The position numbers and the translations under genes were made by a program. Positions 53,027-63,019 of a DNA stretch of 64,000 nucleotides are shown one piece after another. The stretch is from contig NZ_JOJE01000007.1 in the NCBI RefSeq assembly GCF_000720255.1, positions 62,001-126,000 of the forward strand, given 5' to 3'. The notes beneath the pieces are model-generated. The model was not told the origin of the DNA. It was given only the letters and a program-made list of their open reading frames with translations, and ran no database searches. The first letter of the stretch is position 1, and each line of letters starts with the position of its first letter. This DNA comes from Streptomyces griseus subsp. griseus. GTDB taxonomy: Bacteria > Actinomycetota > Actinomycetes > Streptomycetales > Streptomycetaceae.

Positions 53027-54277
53027 ATGTCCGCGAACGACGCGTGTGTGATCGTCGGGGCCAGCCTGGCCGGTGCCAAGGCCGCGCAGGCCCTGCGCGA
53101 GGAGGGCTTCGACGGCCCGCTGGTCCTTATCGGGGACGAGAGCGAACGGCCCTATGAGCGGCCACCGCTGTCCAAGGGCTACCTGATGGGCAAAGACGCG
53201 CGCGAGCAGATCTACGTCCACCCGCCGCAGTGGTACGCGGAACACAACGTGGACCTGCGGCTCGGCATGGCGGTCACCGCCGTCGACCCGGCCGCCCGCG
53301 AGGTGACACTCGCCGACGGCAAGCGGGTCGGCTACGGCAAGCTGCTGCTGGCCACCGGATCCTCGCCGCGCCGTCTGCCGGTCCCCGGCGCGGACCTTAA
53401 GCGGGTGCTCTACCTGCGGCGGGTCGAGGACAGCGACCAGATCAAGGAAGCGTTCCAGTTCGCCTCACGGGCCGTGGTCATCGGCGCGGGGTGGATCGGT
53501 CTGGAGACCACTGCTGCCGCCCGCGCGGCCGGTGTGGAGGTCACCGTGCTGGAGATGGCCGAGCTGCCCCTGCTGCGGGTCCTCGGTCGCGAGGTCGCTC
53601 AGGTTTTCGCGGACCTGCACCGCGACCACGGCGTGGATCTGCGGTTCGGCGCACAGCTCGCCGAGATCACCGGCAGCGCCGGCGCGGCGGACGGGGTACG
53701 GCTGTCCGACGGCACCCGCATCGACGCCGACGTGGTCATCGTCGGGGTCGGCATCACGCCGAACATTGGGCTCGCGCAGGAGGCGGGCCTGGAGGTCGAC
53801 AACGGCATCCGCGTCGACGAACGGCTCAGCACCTCATACCCGGACATCTACGCCGCCGGTGACGTCGCCAACGCCTTCCACCCCCTGCTGGGCAAGCACA
53901 TCCGCGTCGAGCACTGGGCCAACGCACTGCACCAGCCGCAGACCGCGGCCCAGGCGATGCTCGGCCAGCAAGACGCGGTGTATGACCGAGTGCCGTACTT
54001 CTTCACCGACCAGTACGACCTGGGCATGGAGTACGCCGGGTACGTCGAGCCTGGCGGCTACGACCAGGTCGTCTTCCGCGGTGACGTGGCCGGACGCGAG
54101 TTCATCGCCTTCTGGCTCGCCGACAACCGAGTGCTCGCAGGCATGAACGTCAACACCTGGGACGTCAACGACGAGCTGCAGGCCCTCGTCCGCACCGCCC
54201 ATCCAGTCGACGCTCACATGCTCACCGACCCACAGGTGCCCCTCGAGTCTCTCCTCGCCAGCGCCCAGCACCGGTGA
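53027..54277 (+). CDS. FAD-dependent NAD(P)H:ferredoxin/rubredoxin reductase-like oxidoreductase
   Basis: 416 residues of the two-dinucleotide-domain type: FAD site CVIVGASLAGAKAAQAL, NAD site AVVIGAGWIGLETTAAARAA, and the second FAD motif SYPDIYAAGDVAN. The C-terminal domain matches the ferredoxin-reductase group that serves dioxygenases and P450 systems. It may pass electrons to the FdxA-type ferredoxin encoded 18 kb away, which is inference only. ATG 53027 follows GGAAGGG. Confidence 0.93.
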   Translation: MSANDACVIVGASLAGAKAAQALREEGFDGPLVLIGDESERPYERPPLSKGYLMGKDAREQIYVHPPQWYAEHNVDLRLGMAVTAVDPAAREVTLADGKRVGYGKLLLATGSSPRRLPVPGADLKRVLYLRRVEDSDQIKEAFQFASRAVVIGAGWIGLETTAAARAAGVEVTVLEMAELPLLRVLGREVAQVFADLHRDHGVDLRFGAQLAEITGSAGAADGVRLSDGTRIDADVVIVGVGITPNIGLAQEAGLEVDNGIRVDERLSTSYPDIYAAGDVANAFHPLLGKHIRVEHWANALHQPQTAAQAMLGQQDAVYDRVPYFFTDQYDLGMEYAGYVEPGGYDQVVFRGDVAGREFIAFWLADNRVLAGMNVNTWDVNDELQALVRTAHPVDAHMLTDPQVPLESLLASAQHR

Positions 54278-54279
54278 GC

Positions 54280-54291
54280 GGTCCGGCGACC
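54280..54291. promoter_or_regulatory. GGTC-N4-GACC inverted repeat upstream of single-domain Usp gene
   Basis: GGTC-CGGC-GACC, followed by GGCC, lies about 87 bp before the Usp start. It is a variant of the GGCC-N4-GGCC sites seen upstream of other genes in this half of the window. Confidence 0.4.
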
Positions 54292-54377
54292 GGCCATACG
54301 ACGACCGCTTCCTGACGTTGATCAGAATGCTGCCCACCCGGCCCTCCCGGACCGCCTCACATTCTTAGGGATTCCCG

Positions 54378-54872
54378 ATGACCGACACTCCCGCGCACGT
54401 CCCGGCTGGTCCGATCGTGGTCGGCACGGACGGCTCCCCGCACGCTCGGCACGCCGTGCTCTTCGCTCTGCGCGAGGCACAGCTGCGCGGCACCGGTCTA
54501 CGGGCGGTCTGTGCCTACGACTACACCCCTGCTCGTTTCACGGGCTACGGATGGATGGCCGATCCTGAAGGTGCCACCACCCTTCATGAACAGCTCCACG
54601 ACGTCGCCCGACAGGCGGTGACCGAGACGGTCCACGAACTACGGAAGCAGCTCGGCGGACCCCACGTGGAGGTGGAGATCATCGCTGAGGCGGGCCGACC
54701 GGCGCAGGTTCTGCTGGACGCGAGCAAGGACGCCTCTTTGCTGGTGGTCGGCACCCGCGGTTCGGGCGCCTGGGGCCGCCTCACGCTCGGATCGACCAGC
54801 ACCGAGGTCGTACACCACGCTCACCTGCCCGTCGTCGTCGTGCCGGCCGACAACCGCAGCACCCCCTCCTGA
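54378..54872 (+). CDS. Universal stress protein, single domain
   Basis: 164 residues. The domain starts PIVVGTDGSPHARHAVLFAL and keeps the ATP-binding motif GTRGSGAWGRLTLGSTS, so it is probably the nucleotide-binding kind. ATG 54378 is the start. It is convergent with the GH65 gene, with a hairpin between them. Confidence 0.93.
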   Translation: MTDTPAHVPAGPIVVGTDGSPHARHAVLFALREAQLRGTGLRAVCAYDYTPARFTGYGWMADPEGATTLHEQLHDVARQAVTETVHELRKQLGGPHVEVEIIAEAGRPAQVLLDASKDASLLVVGTRGSGAWGRLTLGSTSTEVVHHAHLPVVVVPADNRSTPS

Positions 54873-54896
54873 ACGCCATCCAAGGAACGACTGCGG

Positions 54897-54938
54897 CATG
54901 TCGCCGAACTGCGGCGGCTGCGGAGGGGGCGACACATG
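54897..54938. terminator. Hairpin between convergent Usp and GH65 genes
   Basis: Arms TGTCGCC (54899-54905) and GGCGACA (54928-54934) flank a GC-rich loop, all within the 82-bp gap between the two stop codons. No T-run follows. Confidence 0.5.
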
Positions 54939-54954
54939 TCGTTTGGGTGTGGAC

Positions 54955-57318
54955 TCACTCGTTGTGCCCCGCCCATCTGCGGCGGGCCGGCCCACGACTG
55001 GGAGGCTGCTGCGGTTCCGGCAGATCAGGGACAGCGGGTATCGGCCCGCTACGAGAGACGTCCCTGGTCACCGTCAACGGGCTGCCATGGTGGTGGATCT
55101 CGAGGTCCGCCCCTGCCAACAAGGTGTACGTGGCCTGTTGGTGCGAGATGTCCACACGCACGCAGCACTGCCGGAACTGCACGGCGAAAGCCAGCCGACT
55201 GATCTGCTCGGGCAGCCGCGGGGCGAAAAACAGGGTGTCCCCGTGGTGTCTCATCCCGCCGAAGCCCGCTATGAGCGCGGTCCAGGTCCCGGCCAGCGAG
55301 GCGATATGGAGGCCGTCGCGAGTGTTGCGCTCCAGGTTGGCCAGGTCCATCATCGCGGCTTCGCCGAGGTAGTCGTATGCCAGGCGCAGATGGCCGACCT
55401 CGGCGGCCATCACGGCCTGACTGCCGGCGGACAGTGAGGAGTCTCGGACAGTGAGCGGTTCGTAGTAGGCGAAGTTGCGGGCCTTCTCCTCCTTGGTGAA
55501 CGCGTCGCCGCGCAGGTGCATGGCCAGGACCAGGTCGGCCTGCTTGATCACCTGTTTGCGGTACAGGTCGAAATACGGGAAGTGCAGCAGCAGCGGGTAG
55601 CGGTTCGCCGGGGTGCCGGCGAAGTCCCACACCTGGTGGGAGGTGAAGCCGGCGGACTGCTCGTGCACGCCGAGTTCCTTGTTGAACGGCAGTACGATGC
55701 GCCGGGCGGCATCGCGCCAGGCCGCGGTCTCCTCGTCGTCCACGCCGAGCGAGGCGGCCAGGTCGGGGTGGCGTTCGGCCATGTCGGCGGCGGCCCGCAG
55801 ATTCTGCTGGGCCATCACATTGGTGTAGGCGTTGTCGTCGGCGATCGCGCTGTACTCGTCCGGCCCGGTGACGCCGTCCAGGTGGAACACTCCGTGCGGG
55901 TCGTGGTGGCCGAGCGAGAACCACAGCCGGGCGGTGTGCACCAGCAGTTCCAGCCCCGCCTCCCGCTCGAAGACGAGGTCGTCACTGGCAGCGGTGTAGC
56001 GCACCACCGCATCGGCGATGTCGGCGTTGATGTGGAACGCGGCGGTGCCGGCCGGCCAGTAGGCGGAGCATTCGTCGCCGTCGATGGTCCGCCAGGGAAA
56101 CGCGGCCCCCGCCAGGCCGAGTTGGCGGGCCCGTCTCCGCGCGGCGGGCAGCGTGGTGTGCCGCCAGCGCAGCGCTGGCCCCACCGCGTGGGGCGCGGTG
56201 TAGGTGAGCATCGGCAGCACATACGTCTCTGCGTCCCAGAAGCAGTGGCCGTTGTAGCCGGGGCCGGTCAGGCCCTTGGCGGGGATGGCTCGCTCCTCGG
56301 CGCGAGCCGCTGCCTGAAGTACGTGGAACAGGGCGAACCGGACGGCTTGCTGTATCTCGGTATCGCCCTCCAGTTCGATATCCGCCCGTGCCCAGAATGC
56401 GTCCAGGTATTCGCGCTGTTCGGCGAGCAGGCCCTCCCAGCCGGTGTTGGCCGCCCCGGCCAGCGCCGCGTCGACCTGGTCGCGGACGGCGGGCAGCGAC
56501 CTGGCGCCCGACCAGCCGTAGGCGACCGTCTTCTCAATCCGCAGTCGCTGGCCCGGCCGCAACAGTGAGGTCACCGTCAGCCGGCTGAGATCCTGGCCGC
56601 TCTCCGCGGAGGCGGAGGTGCCTGGCGGGCCTTCGATCAGATGGTCGGCCGCCGTCGCCACGCGCAGCCTGCTGCGGGCCGTGCGGTGCATCAGCCGCAG
56701 CCTGCTGTCCTGCGCAAAGTCCTCCTCAGGCTGCAGGACCGCCCCCAAGGAGGCCGAAACCCGAGGATCGCCCTCCCGCTTCGGAAGCTGTTCATTGGCG
56801 ACCAGTTCAGACTGGAGCACGATCCGCACCTCCTCGTCCACCGCCTCGACCTCGTAGGCGATCGCGGCGGTCGCCCGCTGAGTGAGCGAGACCAGCCGGG
56901 TCGAGCGGATGCGCACCGTGCGCCCCGACGGAGTCGTCCACTCGACCCTGCGGTGCAGTACCCCAGCGCGGAAGTCCAGCAGCCGCTCGTGGCGGTGCAG
57001 CCGGCCGTAACGCAGGTCGAACGGCTCGTCGTCGACCAACAGCCGGATCACCTTGCCGTTGGTCACGTTGATGATCGTCTGCCCGGACTCCGGGTATCCG
57101 TAGCCGGCCTCCGCATACGGCAGTGGACGGAACTCGAACACGCCGTTGAGGTAGGTCCCCGGCAGCCCGTGCGGCTCGCCCTCGTCCAGGTTGCCGCGCC
57201 AGCCGATGTGGCCGTTGGCCAGTGCGAACACCGACTCGCTCTGCTCCAGCACGTCCAGGTCGAGCTCGCTCTCGCGCAGGCACCACGGTTCGACGGTGTA
57301 CGCAGGATGGGTGATCAT
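54955..57318 (-). CDS. GH65 family disaccharide phosphorylase/hydrolase
   Basis: 787 residues with the GH65 layout: an N-terminal beta-sandwich (SVFALANGHIGWRGNLDEGE), an (alpha/alpha)6 barrel with the general acid Glu488 in GVTGPDEYSAIADDNAYTN, and KQADLVLAMHLRG, the phosphate-side motif. Family members cleave trehalose, maltose or kojibiose by phosphate or water. The actinobacterial context suggests trehalose. ATG 57318 is the start. A GGGCC-GT-GGCCC repeat lies about 40 bp upstream. Confidence 0.92.
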   Translation of the reverse strand: MITHPAYTVEPWCLRESELDLDVLEQSESVFALANGHIGWRGNLDEGEPHGLPGTYLNGVFEFRPLPYAEAGYGYPESGQTIINVTNGKVIRLLVDDEPFDLRYGRLHRHERLLDFRAGVLHRRVEWTTPSGRTVRIRSTRLVSLTQRATAAIAYEVEAVDEEVRIVLQSELVANEQLPKREGDPRVSASLGAVLQPEEDFAQDSRLRLMHRTARSRLRVATAADHLIEGPPGTSASAESGQDLSRLTVTSLLRPGQRLRIEKTVAYGWSGARSLPAVRDQVDAALAGAANTGWEGLLAEQREYLDAFWARADIELEGDTEIQQAVRFALFHVLQAAARAEERAIPAKGLTGPGYNGHCFWDAETYVLPMLTYTAPHAVGPALRWRHTTLPAARRRARQLGLAGAAFPWRTIDGDECSAYWPAGTAAFHINADIADAVVRYTAASDDLVFEREAGLELLVHTARLWFSLGHHDPHGVFHLDGVTGPDEYSAIADDNAYTNVMAQQNLRAAADMAERHPDLAASLGVDDEETAAWRDAARRIVLPFNKELGVHEQSAGFTSHQVWDFAGTPANRYPLLLHFPYFDLYRKQVIKQADLVLAMHLRGDAFTKEEKARNFAYYEPLTVRDSSLSAGSQAVMAAEVGHLRLAYDYLGEAAMMDLANLERNTRDGLHIASLAGTWTALIAGFGGMRHHGDTLFFAPRLPEQISRLAFAVQFRQCCVRVDISHQQATYTLLAGADLEIHHHGSPLTVTRDVSRSGPIPAVPDLPEPQQPPSRGPARRRWAGHNE

Positions 57319-57356
57319 GGCGGGCCTCCGGCACTCGGTGACGGTCGCGGACGATC

Positions 57357-57368
57357 GGGCCGTGGCCC
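57357..57368. promoter_or_regulatory. GGGCC-N2-GGCCC inverted repeat upstream of GH65 gene
   Basis: GGGCC-GT-GGCCC, 39-50 bp before the GH65 start, in the 271-bp gap after the PDH E2 gene. It belongs to the same loose group of GC palindromes as the other stress-gene promoters. Confidence 0.4.
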
Positions 57369-57589
57369 TGACTGCGGTTGGACTGTTGCGGCGCGACTGG
57401 GAGAGGCTGGCTGGTCAGGGCGGGCGGTGCAGCGGTCTGAGGGCCGTGGTGGTCCGGCCCGGCGTGCTCTCGCTGTACTGGCGGTACTTGAACCCGTGGT
57501 GCGGCGATGCCGCAGACGCGGTTGGCGGGCGGCGAAGACCAGCGGCACAGGCGACGTCCGGGTGTGTGAGCGGGCAGCGTCTCCATCGG

Positions 57590-58888
57590 CTACAGCACGA
57601 TGCCCAGGGGGTGTTCGAGGAGTGTTTTGAGGTCGGCGAGGAAAGCGGCGGCGGTGGCGCCGTCCAGGACGCGGTGGTCGATGGACAAGGTCAGCGCCAT
57701 GGTCGTGCCGACGGCGAGTTCGCCGTCGCGGATGACGGGCTGGGTTTGCGCGGCGCCAACGGCGAGGATCGCGGCCTGGGGCGGGTTGATGAGGGCGGTG
57801 AAGTGGTCGACGCCGTAGGTGCCCAGGTTGCTGATGGTGAAGGTGCCGCCGCTGAGGTCCTCCAATGCGAGGCGGCCGGCGCGGGCGTTGTCGGCCAGGG
57901 CGTGGGCCTCGCGGGCAATCTGGGTCAGGGTCTTGCGGTCGGCGTCGTGTACCACGGGGACGGTCAGTCCGTCCTCGAGGGCGACGGCGATGCCGATGTG
58001 GCTGCGGCGGTGGCGCAGGATGCGAGTGCTGTCCCAGGAGGAGTTGGCCTGCGGGTGAGTGCGCAAGGCTGTCGCGCACGCTTTGACGAGCAGGTCGGTG
58101 ACGCTGATGCGGGGGCCGGGTTCGCCGAGTTGCGCGTTGATGTCGGCTCGGAAGGTGAGCAGCGGTTCGGCGTCGATGACGGTGGTCAGGTAGAAGTGCG
58201 GGGCCTGCTGCGTGCTCTGGGTCAGGCGCTGTGCGGTGAGGCGGCGGATGGTGCTCAGTGGCACTTCCTCGTCGTCTTCGGCCTCCTCGGCGGGTGTCTG
58301 GTGCGCCGCTGCGGGTCCGGCGGGCTGTGCGGGCTCGGGTGCGGTGGGGGGCCGGATGGCGCCTGGTTGTCCGCCGTGCCGGGAGATGGCGTCGTCCACG
58401 TCCGCGCGGACGATGCGCCCTCCGGGGCCGCTGCCGGTGAGCGTGGTGATGTCGATGCCGTGCCGGCGGGCCAATGCCCGGGCCAGCGGGGAGGTGCGCA
58501 CCTCCTGCTCGTCCCTCCGGGCGGGCGCGGGGGGCTCGGCGGTGGCGGGGATGGTCTGCGCGGGGCCTTCGGTCGGCCTTGCGGGCGGTGCCGGGGCGGG
58601 TGCGGCCGTCTGACGGGCTTGCTCAGGTGCAGGCTGGTCCGGCGCGGCCTGGGGTTCGGTTCCGATGACGGCGAGAGGGGTTCCGATGGGCACGGTGGTG
58701 CCTTCGGCGACGAGGATGCGGGTGAGGGGCCCCTCGTCGTATGCCTCCAGTTCCATCACGGCCTTGTCGGTTTCGATCTCGGCGATGGCATCGCCCTTGC
58801 GGACCGGGGCGCCCTCGTGGGTGAGCCATCGGCTCAGGGTGCCCTCCTCCATGGTGTCGGACAGGCGGGGCATGAGGACTTCGGGCAT
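57590..58888 (-). CDS. Dihydrolipoamide acyltransferase (E2) of a pyruvate/2-oxoacid dehydrogenase
   Basis: 432 residues in the order lipoyl domain (lipoyl Lys42 in ETDKAVME), Pro/Ala linker, E3-binding domain ([31 protein letters not shown]), linker, and catalytic domain with the active-site [13 protein letters not shown]. It carries acyl groups from E1 to CoA. ATG 58888 after AGGAGG is preferred over GTG 58891. It starts 10 bp after the E1 beta stop. No E3 gene lies in the window. Confidence 0.94.
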   Translation of the reverse strand: MPEVLMPRLSDTMEEGTLSRWLTHEGAPVRKGDAIAEIETDKAVMELEAYDEGPLTRILVAEGTTVPIGTPLAVIGTEPQAAPDQPAPEQARQTAAPAPAPPARPTEGPAQTIPATAEPPAPARRDEQEVRTSPLARALARRHGIDITTLTGSGPGGRIVRADVDDAISRHGGQPGAIRPPTAPEPAQPAGPAAAHQTPAEEAEDDEEVPLSTIRRLTAQRLTQSTQQAPHFYLTTVIDAEPLLTFRADINAQLGEPGPRISVTDLLVKACATALRTHPQANSSWDSTRILRHRRSHIGIAVALEDGLTVPVVHDADRKTLTQIAREAHALADNARAGRLALEDLSGGTFTISNLGTYGVDHFTALINPPQAAILAVGAAQTQPVIRDGELAVGTTMALTLSIDHRVLDGATAAAFLADLKTLLEHPLGIVL

Positions 58889-58898
58889 CACGGGCCTC

Positions 58899-59915
58899 CT
58901 AACCGCCTGCGGGTGTGGTCGGGTGGGCGGTGAAACCGGTGGCGTCGAGGGTTTCGTGGATCACCCGGGTCAGTGCTGCCGCGTCGGGCAGGGCGGCGGT
59001 CTCCAGCTGTTTGGCGTACGGAAGGGGGACCTCGGCGGCGGCGACGCGGCGGACGGGCGCGTCGAGGCGGTCGAAGGCCCCCTCGGCGATGGTCGCCGCG
59101 ATCTCGGCGCCGATGCCGTAGCTGAGCCAGTCGTCTTCGAGGATGACGGCGCGGGTGGTCTTGCGTACCGAAATGCACACGGTCTGCCGGTCCAGCGGTC
59201 GCAGGCTGCGCAGGTCGACGACCTCGACCGAAATGCCCTCCGTCTCTAGGCGGTGGGCTACGTCCAGGGCGATCGCTGCGGCGCGCGAGTAGGCGACGAC
59301 GGTGAGGTCCCGGCCGGGTTTGGTGATCTGCGCGGTGCCGATGGGCACGGTGTGCTCGCCGTCGGGGACCTCACCCTTGGTGTTGTACAGCGCGAGGTTC
59401 TCCAGCACGAGCACCGGGTCGTCGTCGCGGATGGCGGCGGTCAGCAGCCCTTTGGCGTCCGCCGGGCTGGCGGGGGCGACGACCTTGAGCCCGGGCACGT
59501 GGGCGTAGAAGACCTCCAGGTTCTGCGAGTGGGTGGCGGCCAGTTGTTGCCCGCCGCCTCCGGGGGTGCGGATCACCATCGGCACCGAGACCTGGCCGCC
59601 GAACATGGCGTGCATCTTGGCGGCGTGGTTCACGATCTGGTCGATGGCCAGCAGGCTGAAGTTGATGGTCATGATCTCCACGACCGGCCGCAGACCGAGC
59701 ATGGCCGCGCCGACCGCTGCGCCGACGAAGCCCTCCTCGCAGATCGGCGTGTCGCGCACCCGACGGGGGCCGAACTCGTCCAGCAGCCCGGTGGTGATCT
59801 TGTAGGAGCCTTCGAAGACGCCGATCTCCTCACCGATCAGCAGGATGTTCTCGTCCCGCAGCATCTCCGCCCGGAGTGTGTCGTGCAGCGCCTGGCGGTA
59901 GGTGACAGCGGCCAC
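58899..59915 (-). CDS. Pyruvate/2-oxoacid dehydrogenase E1 component, beta subunit
   Basis: 338 residues. Typical E1 beta motifs are [40 protein letters not shown] and the C-terminal [12 protein letters not shown]. With E1 alpha it decarboxylates pyruvate or a branched 2-oxoacid using thiamine diphosphate. GTG 59915 follows GGAAGGAG and lies 2 bp after the restored stop of the E1 alpha gene. Confidence 0.93.
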   Translation of the reverse strand: MAAVTYRQALHDTLRAEMLRDENILLIGEEIGVFEGSYKITTGLLDEFGPRRVRDTPICEEGFVGAAVGAAMLGLRPVVEIMTINFSLLAIDQIVNHAAKMHAMFGGQVSVPMVIRTPGGGGQQLAATHSQNLEVFYAHVPGLKVVAPASPADAKGLLTAAIRDDDPVLVLENLALYNTKGEVPDGEHTVPIGTAQITKPGRDLTVVAYSRAAAIALDVAHRLETEGISVEVVDLRSLRPLDRQTVCISVRKTTRAVILEDDWLSYGIGAEIAATIAEGAFDRLDAPVRRVAAAEVPLPYAKQLETAALPDAAALTRVIHETLDATGFTAHPTTPAGG

Positions 59916-59917
59916 GG

Positions 59918-61020
59918 CTACTCCTTCCCGGGGCGGTCGGCGAAGAGCCCGGGACCGGTCGGGCTGTCTCCGGGCAGGCCGAAGTGGGTGTTGGCGACCT
60001 CGGTGGCGTAGACGTGGTCGAACAGGGTGGCGACGTCCGGGGGCGGGCTGGCGTCGGCGAAGTCGACGGCGGCGGTGACCGCCTGCTCGCATTCCTCGTC
60101 GATGCGGTCCGCCGCCTCTTGACGAGGATGCGGTCCTCGATCAGGCGGGCCCGGAAGGCGGGCAGCGGGTCCTGCTCACGCAGCCGCTCGGCCTCCTGCG
60201 CCGAGCGGTAGCGGGCCGAGTCGACCACGGAGTGGCCGCGCAGCCGGTGACTGACGGCCTCCAGAAGCCGGGGCCGGTGCTCGGTGCGCGCCTGCTCCAG
60301 AGCGGTCTGTGCTGCGTCGCGGACGGCGATCACGTCGTTGCCGTCCACCCGAGCGCCTGGGATCCGGTAGGCGCAGCCGCGCCGGTACAGCGCGGGTTCT
60401 CCTGAGGCGGCCTCGACCGGGGTTCCCATGCCGAGGTGGTTGTTGACGATGACGTAGACGATGGGCAGGTGCCATACGGCGGCGAGGTTGAGAGATTCGT
60501 GGAAGGCGCCGATGTTGGTGGTGCCGTCGCCCAGCAGGCACATCACGGCCTCGCTGTTCGGTCCGGGCTCGCCGCGGTGGGCGATCGCGAGGGCCGCCCC
60601 GGTCGCCGGGGGCATCTGGCCGCCGACGATCCCGTAGCCGCCGAGCAGTCGCAGCCCGGCGTCGAACAGGTGCATGGAGCCGCCTCGCCCGCCGGACAGG
60701 CCCGTGGAGCGGCCGAACAGTTCGGCCATCACCCTGCCGGGGTCGGCGCCGCGGGCGAGCGCATAGCCGTGGTCGCGGTAGGTGGTGAACAGGTAGTCGG
60801 TCGGCCGCAGTGCGGCCATCAGGCCGACGACGGTGGCTTCCTCGCCCAGGTTGAGGTGGCAGTAGCCGCCGATCTTCGCCCGGGTGTACATCTCCGCGGC
60901 CCGCAGTTCGAAGCGCCGGATCAGGGCCATCTGCCGGTAGTAGCCGCGCAGCGCCGCCGGGTCCTCACTCGCCGGCGGTGCCTGTGGGTGCGGGTCGGTA
61001 CGGTCCTGCGTCGGGTCCAT
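59918..61020 (-). pseudogene. Pyruvate/2-oxoacid dehydrogenase E1 alpha subunit gene with a frameshift
   Basis: From ATG 61020 the first ~300 residues are a normal E1 alpha: RDHGYALARGADPGRVMAEL, the ThDP motif GDGTTNIGAFHESLNLA...VIVNN, and RGHSVVDSARYRS. At about 60118, after EDRILVK, a missing G throws the frame off; with it restored the protein continues EAADRIDEECEQAVTAAVDF and ends with a TAG at 59918, 2 bp before E1 beta. As read, the frame runs on to 59830 inside E1 beta. It may be a real mutation, which would inactivate the complex, or a sequencing error. Confidence 0.85.
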
Positions 61021-61065
61021 GGCCGGTGTCTCCTGCTGTCGGGGCCTGCTGTCTGCCGCGGCGCG

Positions 61066-61533
61066 TCAACTGCCGGGGGGCGGTGCCTGCTGAGTGAACC
61101 GGTTCTTGTCGGCGTCGCAGGTGGGACAACGCGGTGGCGGCTGAGGGCCGCGCTCGGTCTGTCCGCAGACCTGGCAGGCCCATTCGGTGGTGAGCAGCGC
61201 AATCACATCGGACCGGCTGACGATGCCGGCCAGGCGCTGTCCGGCCAGGACCGGGACGCGTCGGATACGGCGTTCGACCAGCAGGTGGCGTACCTGTTCG
61301 ACGTCGGTGTCCTCGGTGGCGGTGATGACCTCGCGGGTCATCACCTCGCGGGCGGTGGCTCCCTCGCGGGCGAGCAGGTCGTACTCGCTGACCAGGCCGA
61401 CCACCGCGCCGGCGGTGTCCAGGACCGGCACGGCGCTGATCCGGTGCCCGCGTAGCGCCGCGGCGATGTCGGCCACCAGGGTGTCCTCTGCCACGGTGAC
61501 CACCCGGGTGGTCATGATCTCTTTGACCTTCAC
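61066..61533 (-). CDS. CBS-domain pair with C-terminal zinc-ribbon-like motif
   Basis: 155 residues: two CBS modules (EIMTTRVVTVAEDTLVADIA, ISAVPVLDTAGAVVGLVSEY; EVMTREVITATEDTDVEQVR, RVPVLAGQRLAGIVSRSDV) that usually bind adenine nucleotides, then CQVCGQTERG...CPTCDAD, a C-x2-C...C-x2-C rubredoxin-like knot. It may sense energy state and control the flanking GAPDH and PDH enzymes. GTG 61533 follows AAGGAAC. It lies between those genes, with gaps of 62 and 45 bp. Confidence 0.9.
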   Translation of the reverse strand: MKVKEIMTTRVVTVAEDTLVADIAAALRGHRISAVPVLDTAGAVVGLVSEYDLLAREGATAREVMTREVITATEDTDVEQVRHLLVERRIRRVPVLAGQRLAGIVSRSDVIALLTTEWACQVCGQTERGPQPPPRCPTCDADKNRFTQQAPPPGS

Positions 61534-61595
61534 CGTGTTCCTTCCCGGTGGGTGCAACGGCCGGTCCGCTCGACTGCGGTGGGGCGCTTCGCTTC

Positions 61596-62603
61596 TCACC
61601 GCGGTTGGGTGACGCCGAGCACGGAGAGCGCCTCGCGGACCATCTGGTGCGTGAAGCCCCACTCGTTGTCGTACCAGCTCATGATTTTGACCAGGGTGCC
61701 GTCCACGACCCGGGTCATCGCCGCGTCGACGATCGAGGCGCGGGAGTCGCCGATGATGTCGCTGGAGACGATCGGCTCGTCCGAGACGCCGAGGATGCCG
61801 CTGTAGCGGTCGGTGGTGGCCTCCGCACGGAAGTGCTCGTTCACTTCCTCGATCGTTGTCGGGCGGGAGGTGACGAGCACGATGTCGGCGATCGATCCGA
61901 CCGCGATCGGGATCCGGACGGCCACGCCGTCGAAGCGGCCGACCAGCTCCGGGAGCGCCTTGGTGGTCGCGAGCGCGGCGCCGGTTGAGGCGGGAAGCAT
62001 GTTGGCCGCTCCGGCCCGGCCTCGCCGGAAGTCCTTGCTGGGCCCGTCGATGAGCTGCTGGGTGGAGGTGTAGGCATGGATGGTGGTCATCACGGCCCGC
62101 TCCACGCCGATTCTGCGGTTCATCACTTCCACCACCGGGGTGATGCAGTTGGTCGTGCAGCTCGCGCAGGAGATGACCTGCTGCCCAGCCGGGGCGATAT
62201 TCGCGCCGTGGACGACGGTGGCCATCGTCTCGGTGCGGGCGGGCGCCGAGAGGATCACGAATCGTGCGCCCGCGGACAGGTGCCGGGTCAGTTCCTCCTC
62301 GCGCCGGAAGGCACCCGTGCACTCCAGGACCAGGTCGATGCCCAGTTCGTGCCACGGCAGCTCGGCCGGGTCGCGGCGGCTGTACAGCGGGACGGTGTGT
62401 CCGTCGACGACCAGCGCGTCACCGGCAGCGGTGACGGACTTCCCATAGCGTCCGTAGACAGTGTCGTGGGTGAGCAAGTAAGCCAGATTCTCGGCGGGGA
62501 CCAGGTCGTTGACCGCAGCCACCTCAACCCCGTCGAGGTCGTGGAGAATCTTGAACGCGGCCCGCCCGATGCGTCCGAGACCGTTGATCGCGATCTTCGC
62601 CAT
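61596..62603 (-). CDS. gap: Glyceraldehyde-3-phosphate dehydrogenase
   Basis: 335 residues. The NAD domain starts IAINGLGRIGRAAFK; the catalytic Cys149 is in ISCASCTTNC, and DGPSKDFRRGRAGAANMLPA and SWYDNEWGFTHQMV follow. It oxidises glyceraldehyde 3-phosphate in glycolysis, or the reverse. ATG 62603 has GGGGAC upstream. It is probably a second copy linked to the stress region and the first gene of the GAPDH-CBS-PDH run. Confidence 0.95.
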   Translation of the reverse strand: MAKIAINGLGRIGRAAFKILHDLDGVEVAAVNDLVPAENLAYLLTHDTVYGRYGKSVTAAGDALVVDGHTVPLYSRRDPAELPWHELGIDLVLECTGAFRREEELTRHLSAGARFVILSAPARTETMATVVHGANIAPAGQQVISCASCTTNCITPVVEVMNRRIGVERAVMTTIHAYTSTQQLIDGPSKDFRRGRAGAANMLPASTGAALATTKALPELVGRFDGVAVRIPIAVGSIADIVLVTSRPTTIEEVNEHFRAEATTDRYSGILGVSDEPIVSSDIIGDSRASIVDAAMTRVVDGTLVKIMSWYDNEWGFTHQMVREALSVLGVTQPR

Positions 62604-63019
62604 CCGGAGTCCCCTTCCCATCGATTCCGGGCAAATGCGGACGAGACCCTCGATCCGTCCTATCACCCCTCCGCTCGGCACGCAGGCTGGATGCGCCAAG
62701 CCCGGAGCCCCGCATCCCCTCCCACTGGGTTGCCGGATTCGCCCCATTTGCGGGCCGAATATGCGTGGTCGAGACTGACTCTGATTGGTTCCGCCCGTCT
62801 AGGCGGTACTGCCCGGGCAGCGCCGGACCTGTCACACGGCGGACCGGGGCCCGGTGCAGGGTGGTGACCTGAGGCGACGGCGGGAGAGGTCGGCGAGCCG
62901 ACCGGCATGCGAGTCCCAGGGCGGACGGCCGATCCGGGCGCGGGACCCTCGCCGGGACGCGTTGGTGGGGCCCCGGCCCGTGCCGATCTCCGCCCGATCC
63001 GTACTGGGGAGGCACGCCC
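62604..63019. other. Divergent promoter region between gap and aconitase genes
   Basis: 416 bp without a supported gene. It must hold promoters for both operons. A perfect ACCGGG-G-CCCGGT palindrome at 62843-62855 is the clearest symmetric site. Confidence 0.5.
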
